This document shows positions 17,292-25,610 of a DNA stretch of 64,000 nucleotides, piece by piece (the first letter of the stretch is position 1; the number at the start of each line of letters is the position of its first letter). This DNA comes from Phyllobacterium sp. OV277 (GTDB lineage Bacteria; Pseudomonadota; Alphaproteobacteria; Rhizobiales; Rhizobiaceae), in contig NZ_FNIY01000002.1 in assembly GCF_900104355.1 (NCBI RefSeq), positions 310,001-374,000 of the forward strand, read 5' to 3'. Below the pieces are notes generated by a model, which did no database searches, had not been told where the DNA came from, and was given only the letters and a program-made list of their open reading frames with translations. A program made the position numbers and the translations under genes.

Positions 17292-17699
17292 TCAATTTTC
17301 AGGGCTGGAGAAATTTATGATGACGTCTTTCAACTCATCATAAAGGGCCGGATTTTCCGCAATCACACTATAGGGCGCACAACGGATAATTGCACGAATG
17401 CTGCTTTTCGCCAGCAGGTTAAAACTCTTTGCTTTGGATGGCTTGATGATTTCAGGCTTGCCGATAATCGTGCCATCCTTGTCCAACTTGAACTTCACAG
17501 TGACAGTGCGTGCAATATCCTTACGCATATCTGGTATATTCCAGCAGGCCTGAATGCTCAGTCTTATCTTTTGCGCAATTGCTTGGACTTCTAGATCCAA
17601 AGCCTTTTTGTCAGAAGCCTGAACTGCGGATGTCCCAAGAGGTATCGCCAAAGAAAGAGCAATGACAGCCCGTCCAATCATCCCTGACATCCCATTCAT
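17292..17699 (-). CDS. Periplasmic TolA/TonB C-terminal-like protein
   Basis: A 135-residue protein with a Sec signal peptide (cleavage near QAS, residue 28-29). The mature part resembles the TolA C-terminal domain: IRLSIQACWNIPD, then VTVKFKLDKDGTI and a later Cys (IIRCAPYSV) that may pair with the first. Most TolA proteins carry this domain behind a membrane anchor and long helix; here it is free in the periplasm. Its start overlaps the dehydratase stop by four bases. Internal ATGs at 17690 and 17681 are alternative starts. The functional tie to its metabolic operon is unclear. Confidence 0.65.
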   Translation of the reverse strand: MNGMSGMIGRAVIALSLAIPLGTSAVQASDKKALDLEVQAIAQKIRLSIQACWNIPDMRKDIARTVTVKFKLDKDGTIIGKPEIIKPSKAKSFNLLAKSSIRAIIRCAPYSVIAENPALYDELKDVIINFSSPEN

Positions 17700-18700
17700 A
17701 GAACCAGAAAACCCTGTCCCAACGGATCATCATCCTCGACGATAAACTCCGCCTTGCCGCTGTAATAGGCATGCCCGGAAACCCGTGCCGTAATGGCATC
17801 GAAAGAGCCCGCCTTTGTTGTCGAAGCCACAGCCCCGGCAAAACGCGAACCGACAATGCTTTCAAAAATCCGGGCCTGACTTGCGTGAATCTGGCCCTTG
17901 GCATGCATGGCGGCAAGACGCGCTGTGACGCCCGATCCCGTTGGCGAGCGATCCAGCTGCGCATCGGCAAAAATACAGACATTCTTCGTCGGCGCTTCCG
18001 ACCAGCTATCGAGCCCGTCAGTCAGGATCGAACCATAGAGAAAGGCGAGATCCTGATGATCCGGGTGTTCCAGCGGCACAGCCTCTTTCACCGCCTCGGT
18101 CAAAATCGTTGCCGCGTCGATGAATTTGCGGGCGGGATCGCGGCCAAATTCCAGACCGAACTGCTGGCAATGGGCGAGCGCATAATAGGCGCCGCCATAG
18201 GCCACATCGAATGTGACTTCGCCATGCGTTGGCAGATTGATGGTGCGGTCTCCAGCAAACAGGAAAGCCGGAACGCTCTCGAACGAGACACTGGCTGACT
18301 TGCCGTCCTTCACCTCAACCGAGGCCACCACCATGCCGCATGGGCATTCGATATGAACCGTGGTGACAGGCTCGACCTTTGCCACCAGACCATAATCGAT
18401 GGCATAGCGGCCAAGCGCGAGGATCGCGTGGCCGCACATGGTCGAATAGCCTTCATTGTGCATGAACAGCACGGCGAGATCAGCGCCGGGTAAATTCGGT
18501 TCGGCCAGCAGCGCGCCGTACATATCAAAATGGCCGCGCGGCTCGAACATCAGAATCTTGCGCAAATGGTCAAGATTGTCCCTGACATAGGCGCGCTTCT
18601 CGAGGATCGTGCCTTTTGGCAGCACAGGATATCCCCCGGTGATGATACGCAGCGGCTCGCCGCCCGTATGCATATCGACAACAGTCAGTGGCGCGGCCAT
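17696..18700 (-). CDS. trans-3-hydroxy-L-proline dehydratase (proline racemase family)
   Basis: A 334-residue member of the proline racemase/hydroxyproline epimerase family. The first active-site motif is STMCGH (Cys89). The second is DRSPTGSG, with Thr254 where racemases and 4-hydroxyproline epimerases have a second Cys. The Cys/Thr pair is the known mark of trans-3-hydroxy-L-proline dehydratase, which makes delta-1-pyrroline-2-carboxylate. The usual partner, a pyrroline-2-carboxylate reductase, is not in the window. It is coupled to a HAD phosphatase gene upstream (TGATG) and to a TolA-like gene downstream (ATGA). Confidence 0.85.
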   Translation of the reverse strand: MAAPLTVVDMHTGGEPLRIITGGYPVLPKGTILEKRAYVRDNLDHLRKILMFEPRGHFDMYGALLAEPNLPGADLAVLFMHNEGYSTMCGHAILALGRYAIDYGLVAKVEPVTTVHIECPCGMVVASVEVKDGKSASVSFESVPAFLFAGDRTINLPTHGEVTFDVAYGGAYYALAHCQQFGLEFGRDPARKFIDAATILTEAVKEAVPLEHPDHQDLAFLYGSILTDGLDSWSEAPTKNVCIFADAQLDRSPTGSGVTARLAAMHAKGQIHASQARIFESIVGSRFAGAVASTTKAGSFDAITARVSGHAYYSGKAEFIVEDDDPLGQGFLVL

Positions 18701-19362
18701 CAGGCGATGCCCAGAAGTGCGGGCAGCTTGCGCATATCGTCGAAGAGAATACCGCCCGCCGCGACAAGACCTTCATGATCGGCATGTTCATCGCCGCAAT
18801 AGGAAAAGACTCGCATTCCTGCCGCTGTTCCGGCGGTGGTGCCGGCAACGCTATCTTCAATCACCACTGACCGGGATGGTTCAAAGCCCATCTGCTTTGC
18901 CGCATGCAGGAAGAGATCAGGGAACGGCTTGCCCCGCGCCACCATCGACGCACTGTAGAGCACGTCCTGAAAGTGGCCGATCAGCCCGGTTTTGCCGAGC
19001 GTCAGATGCATTTTTTCGATATTGGCCGAGGACGCCACGCAATAGGCAAGCTGGGCCTGCTTCACCGCATTGATGACATCCTCAATATGCGGGATGGCCT
19101 CGACGCCATTTTCAAAGATGACTGGAATGGCCTGATACCAGCGCTCAACAAAATCCTCGCCCAGCGAATAGCCTTCCGCCTCGACCTTTTCTTTCACCGC
19201 CCGCATCGGCATGCCGCACAGGTTCTTGCGCGCTTCATCGAAGGTGATGGGATAGCCCGAAGCATTGAGCATCTTGATGAGATGCTGATTGGCAAGCGTT
19301 TCGGTATCGACCAGAACCCCGTCACAGTCGAAAATCACCAGATCGGGGCGCGTCATATTCAC
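18700..19362 (-). CDS. HAD-superfamily phosphatase
   Basis: A 220-residue HAD subfamily IA hydrolase. The motif I aspartates are in FDCDGVLVDTE, motif III is the GKPFPDLF lysine, and motif IV is VVIEDSVAGT. It has a helical cap, as in beta-phosphoglucomutase and phosphoglycolate phosphatase. The substrate is not predictable. It sits between the PEP mutase-like gene (4-base overlap) and the hydroxyproline dehydratase (1-base overlap), so the three are made together. Confidence 0.88.
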   Translation of the reverse strand: MNMTRPDLVIFDCDGVLVDTETLANQHLIKMLNASGYPITFDEARKNLCGMPMRAVKEKVEAEGYSLGEDFVERWYQAIPVIFENGVEAIPHIEDVINAVKQAQLAYCVASSANIEKMHLTLGKTGLIGHFQDVLYSASMVARGKPFPDLFLHAAKQMGFEPSRSVVIEDSVAGTTAGTAAGMRVFSYCGDEHADHEGLVAAGGILFDDMRKLPALLGIA

Positions 19363-20177
19363 TTGTCCTTGTCGATGCCTTGGGAATAGAGATTTTGCAG
19401 CTCCGCAAACGTCACACCTGCCGTTGAGAACCCAAAAGTACCATTATCGAGCACTTCGCGGGCCGCATCGCGAATAGCGGTAAAGGCGGCGGTGGTCAGC
19501 CTTGGTCCCAGCGAAACACGCCGCACACCAACAGCCGCCAATTCACTGACACTGAGCGGAGCCGGAGCCAAAACGCTGACCGGCTTCGACACCGACGCGC
19601 AGATGGTGCGGATGCTTTCAAGATCGGAAATGCCGGGGGCGAACAGCACATCGGCGCCCGCCTTGTCAAAAGCCTGCAGTCGCTTGATGGTGTCATCAAG
19701 GTCGCGACGGCCACGCAGGAAGTTTTCGGCCCGGGCGGTGAAAACGAAATCATTCTTCAATGCTCGCGCTGCTTCCGCAGCCGCTGCAACACGTTCAACC
19801 GCATGGGAAAAGTCGTAGATCGGCTTGTCCGGGTCGCCGGAAAAATCCTCAATGGAACAACCTGCAAGCCCGGCAGCTTCCGCAGCAAAGATCGTCTCAC
19901 CCGCGCTGTCGGCGCTATCGCCCTTGCCTTTTTCCAGATCGCCGGAAACAGGCAGATCGGTTGCCGCAACAAGATCGCGGCAATGCTGCATCATGACATC
20001 AAAGGTAATGGCGCCATCGGGCAGAGCACGCGAAAAGGCAAACCCGGCACTGCTGGTCGCCAGAGCTTTGAAACCCAATGAACCGAGAAACTGTGCCGTG
20101 CCGGGGTCCCATGGATTGGGCATCAAGAGAATTTCCGGCCCCTGATGCAGCTGACGGAAAATCTTGCCCTTGTCCAT
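19359..20177 (-). CDS. Isocitrate lyase/PEP mutase-family protein
   Basis: A 272-residue TIM-barrel protein of the ICL/PEPM superfamily. It shows LMPNPWDPGTA, ATSSAGFAFS, a GDLEKGKGD motif (where methylisocitrate lyases have a metal-binding DxD and a catalytic Cys loop), CSIEDFSGDP and TARAENF. The catalytic KKCGH of isocitrate lyase is absent, so it is probably one of the many uncharacterised lyases acting on small 2-oxo or hydroxy acids. It is the first gene of the coupled four-gene unit running to 17292. Confidence 0.8.
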   Translation of the reverse strand: MDKGKIFRQLHQGPEILLMPNPWDPGTAQFLGSLGFKALATSSAGFAFSRALPDGAITFDVMMQHCRDLVAATDLPVSGDLEKGKGDSADSAGETIFAAEAAGLAGCSIEDFSGDPDKPIYDFSHAVERVAAAAEAARALKNDFVFTARAENFLRGRRDLDDTIKRLQAFDKAGADVLFAPGISDLESIRTICASVSKPVSVLAPAPLSVSELAAVGVRRVSLGPRLTTAAFTAIRDAAREVLDNGTFGFSTAGVTFAELQNLYSQGIDKDK

Positions 20178-20199
20178 GATATCCTCCTACACCATCAAC

Positions 20200-20685
20200 T
20201 TACGATGTTCCCGTTGATCCGAATCCTCCGGCACCACGTGCCGTCTCACTGGCATGCTGCCGCTCTTCAACGGCAAGCTGAACCACTGGAGCCAGCACGA
20301 CCTGCGCAATGCGCATGCCACGCTCGACATAGAAATCGTCATCTCCGAGATTGATCAGGATTACTTTTACCTCACCCCGATAGTCGGAATCAATGGTCCC
20401 CGGCGTGTTGAGGCAGGTAATTCCGTTTTTGAGCGCAAGGCCGGAACGCGGCCTGACCTGCGCTTCATACCCTTCAGGGATTTCGAAGATCAAACCGGTG
20501 GGAACCAATGCCCGGCGACCGGGCAACAAAAGGAGGGGTCTGTCCTCCGGTACGGCGGCACGCAGATCCATGCCAGCGGAACCTGACGTTTCATAGGAGG
20601 GCAAATCAAGGTCCTGCCCATGCGGCAACCTGACAAGACCGAGAGCGGGGCGCACAGATCGTGCGGAATCGGATGATTGAGACAT
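20200..20685 (-). CDS. dut: dUTP pyrophosphatase
   Basis: A 161-residue trimeric dUTPase with all five motifs in order: [37 protein letters not shown] and the C-terminal GAGGFGSTG. It hydrolyses dUTP to dUMP, which supplies thymidylate synthesis and keeps uracil out of DNA. In many related genomes dut follows coaBC. Here about 6 kb of other genes lie between them. Confidence 0.97.
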   Translation of the reverse strand: MSQSSDSARSVRPALGLVRLPHGQDLDLPSYETSGSAGMDLRAAVPEDRPLLLLPGRRALVPTGLIFEIPEGYEAQVRPRSGLALKNGITCLNTPGTIDSDYRGEVKVILINLGDDDFYVERGMRIAQVVLAPVVQLAVEERQHASETARGAGGFGSTGTS

Positions 20686-20848
20686 GAGATCACCTTTTTC
20701 ACCAGTCTGCGAGATTGGTCAACCGGCAAGATTTGCTGCGATCATTCTTTGCACACAATCTCTTTCTAGCTGTCAATGCGGCCAGACGATTCCCAAGCGC
20801 CGCGCGACGCGCTATTGTCAGCCATATCAGACGTGAATCGGGTGAATC

Positions 20849-21658
20849 ATGTGTCGTTGGGCAGCCTATCTCGGACCTCAGCTTTATCTGGAAGATGTCA
20901 TTGCCTCGCCCTGTCATTCGCTGATCGCCCAAAGCCATGACGCGCATGAAGCCAAAACCCGCACCAATGGCGATGGTTTTGGCGTTGCCTGGTATGGCGA
21001 GCGGGCTGAGCCCGGCCTTTATCGCGATATCCTTCCCGCCTGGTCGGATCAGAACCTGAAGAGCCTTTCCCGGCAAATCCGCTCCCACCTGTTTCTCGCC
21101 CATGTGCGCGCCTCCACCGGCGGCGCGACGAGCCGAACCAATTGCCATCCTTTTGTATCAGGCAAATGGAGCTTTATGCATAACGGGCAGATCGGCCATT
21201 TCGATAAGCTGCGGCGCGGGCTGGAAGCCAGGCTTGATGATGCACTCTATGTGCAAAAGCTTGGATCAACGGATTCGGAACTGATTTTCCTGCTGATGCT
21301 GCAATACGGGCTCGACAAAGACCCGGCACAGTCGCTGATTAAGACGGTCAATGTGATCACGGCGGAAGCAGAACGCGCCGGTGTGCCGCCATTCATCCGG
21401 CTGACGGCTGCCTTTTCCGACGGCGCACAGCTTTATGCCGTGCGCTACGCCACTGATCGCTTCGCCCCGACGCTTTACACGGCCACCCTTTCGCCCAGCT
21501 CCGGCCTTTGCGTTGTCTCGGAACCACTTGATGGTGAAGCGGAGAACTGGATGCCCGTACCGCCGAACAGTTTCGTGACGGTCAAGAACAGCAAGCGCAT
21601 CGCCATTGAGCCTTTTATGGCGCAGGAGAAATCCGGGCCGGTGCTGGAGAGTGTTTGA
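20849..21658 (+). CDS. Class II glutamine amidotransferase
   Basis: A 269-residue protein with the Ntn-type catalytic Cys at position 2 (MCRWAAYLG), NGDGFGVAWYG, the FLAHVRAST segment and the HNGQI motif. It matches the YafJ/EgtC-like stand-alone glutaminase domain group. EgtC members cut gamma-glutamyl amides in ergothioneine synthesis, but no egtB or egtD gene is nearby, so the substrate is open. It is divergent from dut and stands alone. Confidence 0.85.
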   Translation: MCRWAAYLGPQLYLEDVIASPCHSLIAQSHDAHEAKTRTNGDGFGVAWYGERAEPGLYRDILPAWSDQNLKSLSRQIRSHLFLAHVRASTGGATSRTNCHPFVSGKWSFMHNGQIGHFDKLRRGLEARLDDALYVQKLGSTDSELIFLLMLQYGLDKDPAQSLIKTVNVITAEAERAGVPPFIRLTAAFSDGAQLYAVRYATDRFAPTLYTATLSPSSGLCVVSEPLDGEAENWMPVPPNSFVTVKNSKRIAIEPFMAQEKSGPVLESV

Positions 21659-21673
21659 ACCGCGACATCGCTA

Positions 21674-21988
21674 TCAAGCAGCTTGGTGTGTCATGGAATC
21701 GAGCGCGACGATCTTGTCGATTTCCGCCTGCTTGTTGCGGCTTTCAATCTTGAGATCATAGGACGTCTGCATATTCATCCAGAACTCAGGTGAGGTCTTG
21801 AAGAACTTTGCCAGCCGCAATGCGGTATCCGGCGTGACAGCCGTCTGCTCCGCAACGAGGCGCTCTATGCGCGTCCGCGGGACGTTAAGTGCTTTCGCCA
21901 GCGCACCGGCACTCATGCTGAGCGGGACAAGAAATTCTTCGCGAAGAATTTCGCCGGGATGAATTGGGGGTAAGTTGACTTTTGCCAT
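21674..21988 (-). CDS. higA: HigA-family antitoxin
   Basis: A 104-residue XRE-type protein opening IHPGEILREEFL, the classic HigA/VapI start, with a helix-turn-helix (SAGALAKALNVPRTRIERLV) and the conserved FFKTSPEFWMNMQTSYDL. It would bind and neutralise the HigB ribonuclease encoded just upstream and repress the pair through two palindromes before higB. It starts 17 bases after the higB stop. Confidence 0.93.
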   Translation of the reverse strand: MAKVNLPPIHPGEILREEFLVPLSMSAGALAKALNVPRTRIERLVAEQTAVTPDTALRLAKFFKTSPEFWMNMQTSYDLKIESRNKQAEIDKIVALDSMTHQAA

Positions 21989-22005
21989 GCTCGTTTCCTT
22001 GGAGG

Positions 22006-22287
22006 CTAATGATAATCGGCAATCTCTACCTGTTCAGCACCTGCATTGGTCCAGATAAAGCAAATGCGCCATTGATTGTTGATGCGGATTGAGTGCTGTC
22101 CTTTTCGATCTCCACGAAGGGCCTCCAACCGATTGGCCGGAGGGGCTCGAAGGTCGTTCAAAGACATGGCGTGTTCTATCATCGTCAGTTTGCGCACAGC
22201 GCGTTGAAAAATCTCCGCCTGAAACCCTTTTGGAATTTTCCCAAGTGCAACAGCTTCCGTTAATTTGTCCTTGAATGAACATATCAT
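22006..22287 (-). CDS. higB: HigB-family toxin (RelE-like mRNA interferase)
   Basis: A 93-residue RelE-fold protein. The family core is LRAPPANRLEALRGDRKGQHSIRINNQWRI, with the Arg and His residues typical of ribosome-dependent HigB nucleases. The start at 22287 follows GAGG at good spacing; longer starts up to 22323 run into the operator. Toxin-first order is normal for higBA. Confidence 0.93.
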   Translation of the reverse strand: MICSFKDKLTEAVALGKIPKGFQAEIFQRAVRKLTMIEHAMSLNDLRAPPANRLEALRGDRKGQHSIRINNQWRICFIWTNAGAEQVEIADYH

Positions 22288-22302
22288 CACTGCCTCAAAT
22301 AC

Positions 22303-22323
22303 GTGTATCATAATATGATACAC
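22303..22323. promoter_or_regulatory. higBA operator 1 (21-bp perfect palindrome)
   Basis: GTGTATCATAATATGATACAC is fully self-complementary around its central A. It lies 16 bases before the higB ATG and is the probable binding site of the HigA-HigB complex. It shares the TATCA/TGATA core with a second palindrome at 22341. Confidence 0.85.
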
Positions 22324-22340
22324 TGGTGAGTCAAGACAAA

Positions 22341-22359
22341 TGTATCACACCATGATACA
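22341..22359. promoter_or_regulatory. higBA operator 2
   Basis: TGTATCA and TGATACA flank five bases, with the same core as operator 1. The centres are 37 bp apart. Two sites would allow cooperative or ratio-dependent repression. Confidence 0.75.
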
Positions 22360-22456
22360 ACCTTAGTATAAGAGCTATTTGAATTGATGGTCGACGGCAG
22401 CGGCTTCGGCTGATAGAAGGCGCGCAACCCTTGAATTATTGAGTTTGAGCCTTTTC

Positions 22457-24046
22457 ATGTCTTCTGCCGATCATCCCGTTTCGAAACGCCGTACCTTTGC
22501 GATCATCGCGCACCCGGACGCCGGTAAAACCACGCTGACTGAAAAGCTGCTGCTTTTCGGTGGAGCGATCCAGCTTGCCGGTGAAGTCAAGGCCAAGAAG
22601 GACCGTATCCAGACGCGCTCCGACTGGATGAATATCGAGCGGGATCGCGGGATCTCGGTGGTCACATCAGTGATGACGTTCGAGTACAAGGATTGCATTT
22701 TCAATCTGCTTGATACGCCCGGTCACGAAGACTTTGCCGACGATACTTATCGCACACTCACAGCAGTCGACAGCGCCGTCATGGTCATCGATGCCGCCAA
22801 AGGTATTGAAGCACGGACGCTGAAACTGTTCGAAGTCTGCCGCATGCGCGATATTCCAATCGTCACCTTCGTCAACAAGATGGACCGGGAAAGCCGCGAC
22901 CCCTACGAAATTCTTGATGAGATCGAGCAGAAACTGGCGCTGGATACCGCACCCATCACCTGGCCGATCGGCCGTGGTAAAAGCTTTGCCGGCACCTATA
23001 ATCTGCAGGACAACACCGTGCGTCGCCGCGACGAGGAAGAAAAGCCAACGCCAGTCAATGGCCCGGAAGCTTCAGGCGCTTCCGGATTGCTGCCGGAGAA
23101 TGAGCGGCAGGCGTGGATCGAAGAAGTGACGCTGGCGCGCGATGCGTGCAATCCATTCGATCTGCAGTCTTTCCGCGAAGGTCACATGACCCCGGTTTAT
23201 TTCGGCTCGGCCTTGCGGAATTATGGCGTGCGCGACCTCATTGAAGCCTTCTGTGATTTCGGCCCAAGCCCTCGCGCGCAAGATGCCGATACACGCCGCG
23301 TCGAGGCGACCGAAGACAAGATGACCGGATTTGTGTTCAAGATTCAGGCCAATATGGACCCTAATCATCGCGACCGCATTGCGTTCCTGCGGGTTTGCTC
23401 AGGCAAGCTATCGCGCGGTATGAAGGCCAAGCTGGTGCGCACCGGCAAGCCGATGAGCCTTTCGGCACCGCAATTCTTCTTTGCCCGCAGCCGCCAGATT
23501 GCGGATGAGGCATGGGCCGGTGATGTGGTGGGCATTCCTAACCACGGCACCCTTCGCATTGGCGATACGCTGACCGAAGGCGAGGACATCCTGTTTCGCG
23601 GCGTACCGAACTTTGCGCCTGAAATTCTGCGCCGCGTGCGGCTTGACGATGCGATGAAAGCCAAGAAGCTGCGCGAAGCCCTGCAGCAGATGGCGGAAGA
23701 AGGCGTTGTCCAGCTATTCCTGCCCGATGATGGCTCGCCTGCAATCGTCGGTGTTGTTGGCGCCCTGCAGATCGATGTTCTGACGGAACGCCTGAAAGTG
23801 GAATATACGCTGCCTGTCGGCTTCGAGCCCGCACGCTTTACCATTGCGCGTTGGATTACCGCCGACGATCCGGCGGAATTGCAGCGTTTCATCAATGCGC
23901 ACCGGGCTGATATAGCCCACGATCTCGACAATGATCCGGTGTTCCTGGCGCAGAATTCATTCTCGCTGTCCTATGAGGCGGAACGCTGGAAAGATATTCG
24001 TTTCGCCGCCATCAAGGATTATCAGGTCCGCGAAAAGGCGGCCTGA
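22457..24046 (+). CDS. prfC: Peptide chain release factor 3
   Basis: A 529-residue translational GTPase. G1 is AHPDAGKTT, G3 is DTPGHEDF and G4 is NKMD; the RF3-specific insert and domains II-III follow. It removes RF1/RF2 from the ribosome after peptide release. The ATG at 22457 gives the usual start; a TTG 18 bases upstream has no better support. An imperfect hairpin at about 24075-24118 may end transcription. Many alphaproteobacteria have prfC as a single gene. Confidence 0.96.
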   Translation: MSSADHPVSKRRTFAIIAHPDAGKTTLTEKLLLFGGAIQLAGEVKAKKDRIQTRSDWMNIERDRGISVVTSVMTFEYKDCIFNLLDTPGHEDFADDTYRTLTAVDSAVMVIDAAKGIEARTLKLFEVCRMRDIPIVTFVNKMDRESRDPYEILDEIEQKLALDTAPITWPIGRGKSFAGTYNLQDNTVRRRDEEEKPTPVNGPEASGASGLLPENERQAWIEEVTLARDACNPFDLQSFREGHMTPVYFGSALRNYGVRDLIEAFCDFGPSPRAQDADTRRVEATEDKMTGFVFKIQANMDPNHRDRIAFLRVCSGKLSRGMKAKLVRTGKPMSLSAPQFFFARSRQIADEAWAGDVVGIPNHGTLRIGDTLTEGEDILFRGVPNFAPEILRRVRLDDAMKAKKLREALQQMAEEGVVQLFLPDDGSPAIVGVVGALQIDVLTERLKVEYTLPVGFEPARFTIARWITADDPAELQRFINAHRADIAHDLDNDPVFLAQNSFSLSYEAERWKDIRFAAIKDYQVREKAA

Positions 24047-24137
24047 TACCGTAATTCTTCAATTGAAACAGCTATTAAGCCTTTCCCTTTGCTTTTTGCA
24101 GCGAGGGTAAGGCCTTAACTGTCCATGCGCAGAATTT

Positions 24138-24158
24138 TATATTAAACCAAACGGTTGA
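24138..24158. promoter_or_regulatory. ArsR-type operator 1
   Basis: The sequence tatattaaaccaaacggttga holds AACC-n4-GGTT. It is repeated with few changes at 24177-24197, 39 bp downstream. It lies just upstream of and overlaps a TTGACA -35 box. Confidence 0.75.
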
Positions 24159-24182
24159 CAATTGAATTCATGCGCTTATATT
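24155..24182 (+). promoter_or_regulatory. Sigma-70-like promoter of the ArsR/SRPBCC operon
   Basis: TTGACA (24155-24160), 16 bases, then TATATT (24177-24182). The -10 box is only 8 bases before the ArsR start codon, so the message would be leaderless or nearly so. Both boxes overlap the two operators. Confidence 0.65.
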
Positions 24183-24197
24183 AAACCCTATGGTTGA
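24177..24197. promoter_or_regulatory. ArsR-type operator 2, overlapping the start codon
   Basis: The sequence tatattaaaccctatggttga holds AACC-ctat-GGTT, and its centre contains the ATG (24190) of the regulator gene. Binding would cover both the -10 box and the first codons. Confidence 0.75.
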
Positions 24198-24588
24198 ATA
24201 TAGCACACCCACTCTTGACGCGGTTTTTCATGCCCTCTCCGATCCAACACGCAGGGCAATGCTGCACCGGCTGTCAATAAGCGAACGCACCGTCAGCGAG
24301 TTGGCGACGCCGTTCAACATGTCGCTCGCCGGAGCTTCCAAGCACATCAAGGTGCTGGAAGCCGCAGGACTGGTTCGTCGCCATGTACAGGGGCGGACGC
24401 ATATCTGCGCCCTCCAGGCGGCCCGACTGGCTGAGGCACAGGAATGGCTGCGTTATTACGAGCAGTTCTGGGAAGAACGTCTCGACGATCTGGAAGATAT
24501 TCTGCGTGCAGAGGATCGCGCGCTTGCCGAAAAGGCAAAACACGAGCGCCGCAAGGGCTCAAAACCCAAACATGAAATCAAGGAGTAG
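24190..24588 (+). CDS. ArsR-family transcriptional repressor
   Basis: A 132-residue winged-helix protein: LDAVFHALSDPTRRAMLHRL, the helix-turn-helix VSELATPFNMSLAGASKHIKVLEAAGLV, then the wing RRHVQGRTH. It lacks the ELCVCDL metal-binding motif, so it belongs to the non-metal ArsR group that pairs with AHSA1/SRPBCC proteins. Two AACC-n4-GGTT operators cover its promoter. The SRPBCC gene follows five bases after its stop. Confidence 0.92.
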   Translation: MVEYSTPTLDAVFHALSDPTRRAMLHRLSISERTVSELATPFNMSLAGASKHIKVLEAAGLVRRHVQGRTHICALQAARLAEAQEWLRYYEQFWEERLDDLEDILRAEDRALAEKAKHERRKGSKPKHEIKE

Positions 24589-24592
24589 GAAA

Positions 24593-25138
24593 ATGAGCCT
24601 GCATCAGGGAAATGACCAACTTGGAGTAGCAACAGCCCAGCGCACCGTTCGCATCGAACGGCTGCTCCCCGGCCCCGTTGAACGCGTATGGGAATACCTC
24701 ACAGACCCGGAAAAGCGGGGTAAATGGCTGGCCAAAGGTCCGATGGCCGGACATGCGGGTGGGCCCGTCGAACTGATATTCCGCCATTCCGAATTGTCGA
24801 CCGCACCCACCCCGGAAAAATACCTGCGGTATGAAGGGCATAAGAATGCCGGAACCATTATTCGCTGCGAGCCGCCGACATATCTTGCCATGACCTGGGA
24901 AGAAGGCGCGGGCGAACCATCGGAAGTCAGCTTTGAACTACAGGCCGTCGATGGCGATACCCTGTTGACTTTGACGCACAGCCGCCTTGCCGATCATGGC
25001 GCGATGGTGAGTGTCTCAAGCGGCTGGCATACGCATCTAGGCGTGCTGATCAATGTGCTTGATGGCGTTGAGACAACCGACTTCTGGGGGAAACTGGAAA
25101 GCCTCGAAGCGGAATATGATCGGATATTACCGGCCTGA
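24593..25138 (+). CDS. SRPBCC/AHSA1-domain protein
   Basis: A 181-residue protein with a START-like AHSA1 fold: RIERLLPGPVERVWEYLTDP near the start, YLAMTWEEG, and a C-terminal helix with SGWHTHLGVL. The family binds hydrophobic ligands. It starts at 24593, after AGGAGTAGGAAA, and is in an operon with the ArsR repressor. The usual inference is ligand binding or turnover under control of the partner repressor; the ligand is unknown. Confidence 0.88.
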   Translation: MSLHQGNDQLGVATAQRTVRIERLLPGPVERVWEYLTDPEKRGKWLAKGPMAGHAGGPVELIFRHSELSTAPTPEKYLRYEGHKNAGTIIRCEPPTYLAMTWEEGAGEPSEVSFELQAVDGDTLLTLTHSRLADHGAMVSVSSGWHTHLGVLINVLDGVETTDFWGKLESLEAEYDRILPA

Positions 25139-25186
25139 CCAAGCCTTTCGTATCGTTACTGACATATCTATCAAAGGACAGATCAT

Positions 25187-25552
25187 ATGAAACCGCATTA
25201 TGAAGGCAGCCATAATATCGCGATGAAAGTGCCGCCGCACCAGTATGAGGCAACAATCGCCTTTTACCGTGATGTGATTGGATTGAAGCCGCTGCAAAAC
25301 CATCTGCCCTCTATCGGGTTTCATTTTGGTTCCATTCAGCTCTGGATAGACAAAACACCCGGTATGAGCCAAGCCGAGCTATGGCTGGAGATTGCTGCCG
25401 ACGATTTGCGCTCGGCGGCTGTACATCTGAAGGATGCAGCTATTGTGCGTTGCGATGAAATTGAGGCGCTGCCGGAGGGGCATCAGGATTTTTGGATCAC
25501 CAGCCCCTGCCAGATCATCCATCATGTTTCGCAAAAAGGCGATGGATGGTAA
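25187..25552 (+). CDS. VOC-superfamily (glyoxalase-like) protein
   Basis: A 121-residue protein with one and a half beta-alpha-beta modules of the vicinal oxygen chelate fold (HNIAMKVPPHQYEATIAFYRDVIGLKPL, then SIQLWIDKTP). The metal-binding residues are not obvious. It lies 48 bp after the SRPBCC gene and may be its operon partner. A strong terminator follows. Function unknown. Confidence 0.75.
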   Translation: MKPHYEGSHNIAMKVPPHQYEATIAFYRDVIGLKPLQNHLPSIGFHFGSIQLWIDKTPGMSQAELWLEIAADDLRSAAVHLKDAAIVRCDEIEALPEGHQDFWITSPCQIIHHVSQKGDGW

Positions 25553-25575
25553 GCAGTAACTTACGCCATACAACA

Positions 25576-25594
25576 GGCCGGCTTCATGCCGGCC
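25576..25594 (+). terminator. Rho-independent terminator
   Basis: Stem GGCCGGC / GCCGGCC with loop TTCAT, then TTTTAC, 23 bases after the VOC gene stop. It ends the ArsR-SRPBCC-VOC unit. Confidence 0.85.
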
Positions 25595-25610
25595 TTTTAC
25601 ATTTATCAAA

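Noticed and set aside
24075-24118. A terminator after prfC
   Set aside because: The stem has a bulge and a mismatch and no T-run follows. It is mentioned under prfC only.
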